NCBI GenBank assembly: GCA_029978425.1
Contig: JAPOJL010000027.1
Location: forward strand, 1 to 7,560
Reading direction: 5' to 3'
Length of the DNA stretch: 7,560 nt
Origin: Actinomycetota bacterium
GTDB taxonomy: Bacteria; Actinomycetota; Actinomycetes; Nanopelagicales; Nanopelagicaceae
Under the pieces are notes generated by a model. That model was not told the DNA's origin. It ran no database searches and saw only the letters and a program-made list of their open reading frames with translations. Numbering within the stretch: position 1 is the stretch's first letter; every line of letters starts with the position of its first letter. Positions 5,385-7,560 of this stretch are shown here, piece after piece. Position numbers and translations under genes: made by a program.

Positions 5385-6902
5385 TCACAGTCCGGCAATC
5401 CATTCAGTCAATAGTCGGACGCCATAGCCAGTTCCACCCTTAACATTTTCTCCAGCATCAACTTCAGAGCGGGCTGGACCTGCAATATCAAGATGAGCCC
5501 ACTTTCTCTGGCCGGAAAACTTCTCGAGAAATAGCGCTGCTGTTACCGAGCCACCTTGAAATTTATATTTATCGGCAGTGTGATTGAAATCTGCGACATC
5601 GCTTGCAAGTGCAATTTGATAATCATCAATCAATGGCATGTGCCAGATTCGATCACCCGTAAATTCACTGAGTTTCATTAAGCTATTGGCAAGTTTCTGA
5701 TCGCGTGTGTACATCGCTCCGTAGTAACGACTGAGTCCCAGCGTTGCTGCTCCGGTAAGAGTTGCAACGTCGATGAGATAGTCCGGATCGAGATTCTTAT
5801 CTGCGTACGCCAAACCATCTGCGAGCACAAGGCGTCCTTCAGCATCAGTATTGATTACTTCAACGGTGGTGCCGCCGTAATGTTTGATGACATCTGATGG
5901 ACGTTGCGAGGTACCCGAGAGAGCGTTTTCAGCAAGCATAAGAAGTGCAGTCACACGAACTTTGAGTCCTAATTGAGCTGCAGCAATGGTGGTCATTAGA
6001 ACAGCGGCTGCTCCTGACATATCACTCTTCATTGCAGTCATAGTGTCGTACGGGCGCTTTAACGAAACGCCTCCAGTATCAAAGGTGATGCCTTTGCCTA
6101 CGAGTACAACATGGGGAGCTCGCTTGACCCCACGTGGCTTATAAGAAACTTCAACAAAACGTGGTGGATTCTTCTTGCTCGAATTACCTACTGCTCGCAG
6201 GCCACCAAATTCAAGCAGGTCTTTACCAGAACGTATCTTTACTGAGAGCGTTGAGCTCTTTGCTAACGCTTTTGCCTGAGCGGCCATCCATTCTGGTGAT
6301 TTGATATTGGAAGGCGTATGAATCAAGTCTCGAGTCTTCCAAGTCGCGCTCAGAAGCACTTGTGATTTATCAACAACAGCAGAGAAGGCGCCCACAACAT
6401 CAAATGATGGAGTCTCAGTCTTGGCTCCAGTCTTTTGACTCCAAGAGTAGGTCGCAAGTCCGTTTGCGATGAGATAGATCTGAACTTCATTGTCACGCTC
6501 AGGAATCCACGATAGAACTCGTGATGAAGTGTTTCGAACTTTTCGACAAACAGCGATGCCCGCTTTTCTTATCTCACCTTCACTTCTTCCACCGACGCCG
6601 ACGAGAAGAATCCGTTTGAGATCGGTTGTATTTGAAGAGATAGTGGCAGGAATATCAATAACTTCGCCTGCTTTACCTGTGATGCCCGAACCGTGCTTTG
6701 AAATCTCAAGGGCAAAATCAATCTGATAAATTTTTTCCAGGGATTTAATTGCTTTAGCAGGTAGATCAACAGTAAGTTCAATCTTTTCTTTTACTGTTGA
6801 GGTCTTCAGTGGTAGAGCGAGATGGGAATAATTCTTTAGAAACTTCTCCGAGAGCTCACCCGGATTTTTTACCGATCCGAGTACCGGGATCGGCCGATTC
6901 AC
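5385..6902 (-). CDS. pepA: Leucyl aminopeptidase, peptidase family M17 (PepA)
   Basis: The 505-residue length is typical for the family. The N-terminal half (about 1-175) is the variable macro-like domain and the rest is the catalytic domain. Two-metal and catalytic residues are all present: K270 and D275 in VGKGITFDTGG, K282, D294 (MKSDMSGAAAV), and D353, E355 and R357 in the signature NTDAEGRLVLADGL. The enzyme removes N-terminal amino acids from peptides in the cytoplasm and is normally a hexamer using Zn2+ or Mn2+. In E. coli PepA also binds DNA, but nothing here shows that activity. The GTG start forms a GTGA overlap with the stop of the DUF3117 gene, so translation is probably coupled. 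No strong Shine-Dalgarno precedes it. The methyltransferase gene follows on the same strand. Confidence 0.97.
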   Translation of the reverse strand: MNRPIPVLGSVKNPGELSEKFLKNYSHLALPLKTSTVKEKIELTVDLPAKAIKSLEKIYQIDFALEISKHGSGITGKAGEVIDIPATISSNTTDLKRILLVGVGGRSEGEIRKAGIAVCRKVRNTSSRVLSWIPERDNEVQIYLIANGLATYSWSQKTGAKTETPSFDVVGAFSAVVDKSQVLLSATWKTRDLIHTPSNIKSPEWMAAQAKALAKSSTLSVKIRSGKDLLEFGGLRAVGNSSKKNPPRFVEVSYKPRGVKRAPHVVLVGKGITFDTGGVSLKRPYDTMTAMKSDMSGAAAVLMTTIAAAQLGLKVRVTALLMLAENALSGTSQRPSDVIKHYGGTTVEVINTDAEGRLVLADGLAYADKNLDPDYLIDVATLTGAATLGLSRYYGAMYTRDQKLANSLMKLSEFTGDRIWHMPLIDDYQIALASDVADFNHTADKYKFQGGSVTAALFLEKFSGQRKWAHLDIAGPARSEVDAGENVKGGTGYGVRLLTEWIAGL

Positions 6903-7078
6903 TTCTTTAGTAAGGAGATTGAGGCGTTTAATACATCGGCAAGATTTCTTGCTTCTTCTTGATTGAGCTCAACGACGAGTCGTCCGCCGCCTTCGAGAGG
7001 GATTCGCATAACTAAACTGCGGGCTTCTTTTGTGACTTCCATAGGTCCATCGCCAGTGCGGGGTTTCATGGCTGCCAT
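6899..7078 (-). CDS. DUF3117 small conserved actinobacterial protein (59 aa)
   Basis: I translated this 59-residue frame by hand; it runs from an ATG at 7078 to a TGA at 6899-6901. It begins MAAMKPRTGDGPMEVTKE and continues through VMRIPLEGGGRLVVELNQEE (23-42), then a short helix (about 43-57), ending in two lysines. This is the whole DUF3117 pattern, a compact beta-rich domain with a C-terminal helix, nearly invariant across Actinobacteria. Its function is not established. A Shine-Dalgarno AGAGGG lies 7 nt upstream. The stop overlaps the pepA GTG by 4 nt. A gap of 72 bp separates it from the upstream sigma-4-like gene, the longest gap in this block, so a promoter there is possible. Confidence 0.95.
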   Translation of the reverse strand: MAAMKPRTGDGPMEVTKEARSLVMRIPLEGGGRLVVELNQEEARNLADVLNASISLLKK

Positions 7079-7085
7079 TGGTCTG

Positions 7086-7091
7086 CCCTCT
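7086..7091 (-). promoter_or_regulatory. Ribosome binding site AGAGGG for DUF3117
   Basis: On the minus strand AGAGGG is followed by a 7-nt spacer and the ATG at 7078. This selects the first methionine of MAAMK over the second, three codons later. Confidence 0.65.
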
Positions 7092-7113
7092 TTCCTCTTT
7101 CATTCAATCTTCG

Positions 7114-7144
7114 CCCACAGCGTTGGCTGGGAAGGAGAATTATC
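7114..7144 (-). promoter_or_regulatory. Possible promoter and leader hairpin in the 72-bp gap upstream of DUF3117
   Basis: GATAAT (7139-7144, minus strand) matches 5 of 6 bases of the consensus -10, but the -35 region is poor. A start about 7 nt downstream would fall near 7132. An imperfect hairpin then follows at once (7114-7131): CAGC and GCTG arms around a 4-nt loop, extended by CC/GG past a 2-nt bulge. No T-tract follows, so it does not look like a terminator for the upstream gene. The evidence is weak. Confidence 0.25.
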
Positions 7145-7150
7145 TCGTAT

Positions 7151-7360
7151 CTAGCTACCTGAGGGGAAATTGAAAACTGCGCTCATACGAGCGCGACCCG
7201 AGGCAAGTACTGCGCTGATAGCACGCTCAGGGACCCCAATCGTGGTTGCAATTTCTGCCACTGTGCACCGTTTTACAAAGTACAGGGTCAAGACAACCCG
7301 CTCTTCTTCTGGAAGAGAGTCGATGAACTCGGTGAGAGTCAGGTTTTTCTTGGACGCCAC
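7151..7360 (-). CDS. Orphan sigma-70 region-4-like helix-turn-helix protein
   Basis: From GTG 7360 the product is 69 residues. It reads as region 4 of an ECF-type sigma factor: EFIDSLPEEERVVLTLYFV, then a helix-turn-helix with first helix TVAEIATTIG, a V-P turn and recognition helix ERAISAVLASGRARM. Region 2, needed to bind core RNA polymerase and melt the -10, is absent, and the reading frame ends shortly upstream against another gene. It may be a small transcriptional regulator or accessory factor, or the remnant of a sigma gene; I cannot tell which. The start is uncertain. TTG 7411 would give 86 residues but overlaps the upstream SRPBCC gene by 23 bp and adds nothing family-like. GTG 7360 has no Shine-Dalgarno but has TAACCT 7 nt upstream, compatible with leaderless initiation. 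It is codirectional with DUF3117, 72 bp downstream. Confidence 0.75.
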   Translation of the reverse strand: MASKKNLTLTEFIDSLPEEERVVLTLYFVKRCTVAEIATTIGVPERAISAVLASGRARMSAVFNFPSGS

Positions 7361-7388
7361 ATAGAGAAGGTTACTCGGGAGCTTCGCG

Positions 7389-7560
7389 TTAGGCGCGCAC
7401 AGTGCGTGCAAACTTCCACAAGGAGTAGCGCACCGTGATGAGTATGCCCGGTTTAATCACTGCAAGAAGCCATGAAGGTGCATCAATTTTTTCATACCAA
7501 TCAAAGCGAGTTTTATCGGGTGAGAGCGCGATTAACCTAAATTCGCCCAATCCTTTGATG
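7389..7560 (-). CDS. C-terminus of an SRPBCC (polyketide cyclase/START-like) family protein, cut by window edge
   Basis: An open minus-strand frame enters at the right edge and ends at the TAA at 7389-7391, giving the last 56 residues. The sequence has two strands (GEFRLIALSPDKTRFDWYEKIDAP), a hydrophobic segment (WLLAVIKPGILITVRYSL) and a basic end (WKFARTVRA). A strand of the T-x-F-x-W-x-E-x-I type followed by a long amphipathic C-terminal helix is typical of SRPBCC ligand-binding domains. The full length, N-terminus and ligand are unknown. The stop lies 28 bp before the GTG of the sigma-4-like gene, so they are probably co-transcribed. The family call rests on a short fragment and is moderate. 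Confidence 0.68.
   Translation of the reverse strand, partial: IKGLGEFRLIALSPDKTRFDWYEKIDAPSWLLAVIKPGILITVRYSLWKFARTVRA

Noticed and set aside
7114..7131. Intrinsic terminator after the sigma-4-like gene
   Set aside because: The hairpin is short and bulged and is not followed by a T-tract on the transcribed strand.
7361..7411. TTG 7411 start for the sigma-4-like gene
   Set aside because: It uses a rare start codon, overlaps the SRPBCC coding region by 23 bp and adds 17 residues unlike sigma proteins. It is kept only as an alternative.
1..7560. Mobile elements, CRISPR arrays, tRNA/rRNA genes, defence or secondary-metabolite clusters
   Set aside because: No transposase, integrase, direct-repeat array, structural RNA or attachment-site pattern was seen. 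Genes are compact and of core character on both strands.

Overview
The window looks like core chromosome of a low- to moderate-GC actinobacterium. Three things suggest this: a DUF3117 protein beginning MAAMKPRTGDGP, a family essentially confined to Actinobacteria; an actinobacterial-type TatB (REL..LGP..EDLDVKDL region) encoded next to Mrp; and a PRC/MgtE_N/CBS protein paired with a DUF1003 protein, a pairing I recall from mycobacteria and Streptomyces. The AT-leaning sequence, short intergenic gaps and 4-nt gene overlaps suggest a streamlined genome, for example a freshwater acI/Nanopelagicales lineage. That taxonomic placement is inference.

Layout. 1-1508 (minus strand): the first 196 residues of a PHP-domain phosphoesterase that runs off the left edge, preceded by an EamA/DMT-family permease. 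1509-1553: a 45-bp divergent promoter region. 1554-3256 (plus strand): a soluble PRC-MgtE_N-CBS protein and, 2 bp later, a DUF1003 membrane protein. 3224-7560 (minus strand): a long codirectional block. In transcription order it holds the end of an SRPBCC-like protein, an orphan sigma-region-4-like HTH protein, DUF3117, an M17 leucyl aminopeptidase, a Rv1220c-like O-methyltransferase, TatB and Mrp. The DUF3117/pepA and tatB/mrp pairs overlap by 4 nt (GTGA, ATGA), so translational coupling is likely. The DUF1003 and mrp genes converge and overlap by 33 bp.

How the genes fit together. Most are housekeeping functions: protein export (TatB), Fe-S cluster carriage (Mrp), peptide turnover (PepA) and possibly Mg2+-responsive regulation (MgtE_N/CBS with DUF1003). 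From memory, M. tuberculosis keeps the methyltransferase, sigE, rseA, htrA, tatB, mrp, DUF1003 and MgtE-like genes in one neighbourhood. Here methyltransferase and tatB are only 42 bp apart with no sigE/rseA/htrA between them, while a small protein with only a sigma region-4-like HTH lies about 2.4 kb away.

I found no mobile element, CRISPR array, tRNA, rRNA or defence system, and no clearly novel system. There is no gene-free stretch over 300 bp. The observations most worth following up are the orphan sigma-4 protein with the missing sigE module, a repeated TAGNNT-6nt-start arrangement suggesting leaderless transcripts, the methyltransferase that has lost its usual acidic metal-binding motif, and the convergent gene overlap with an adjacent inverted repeat.
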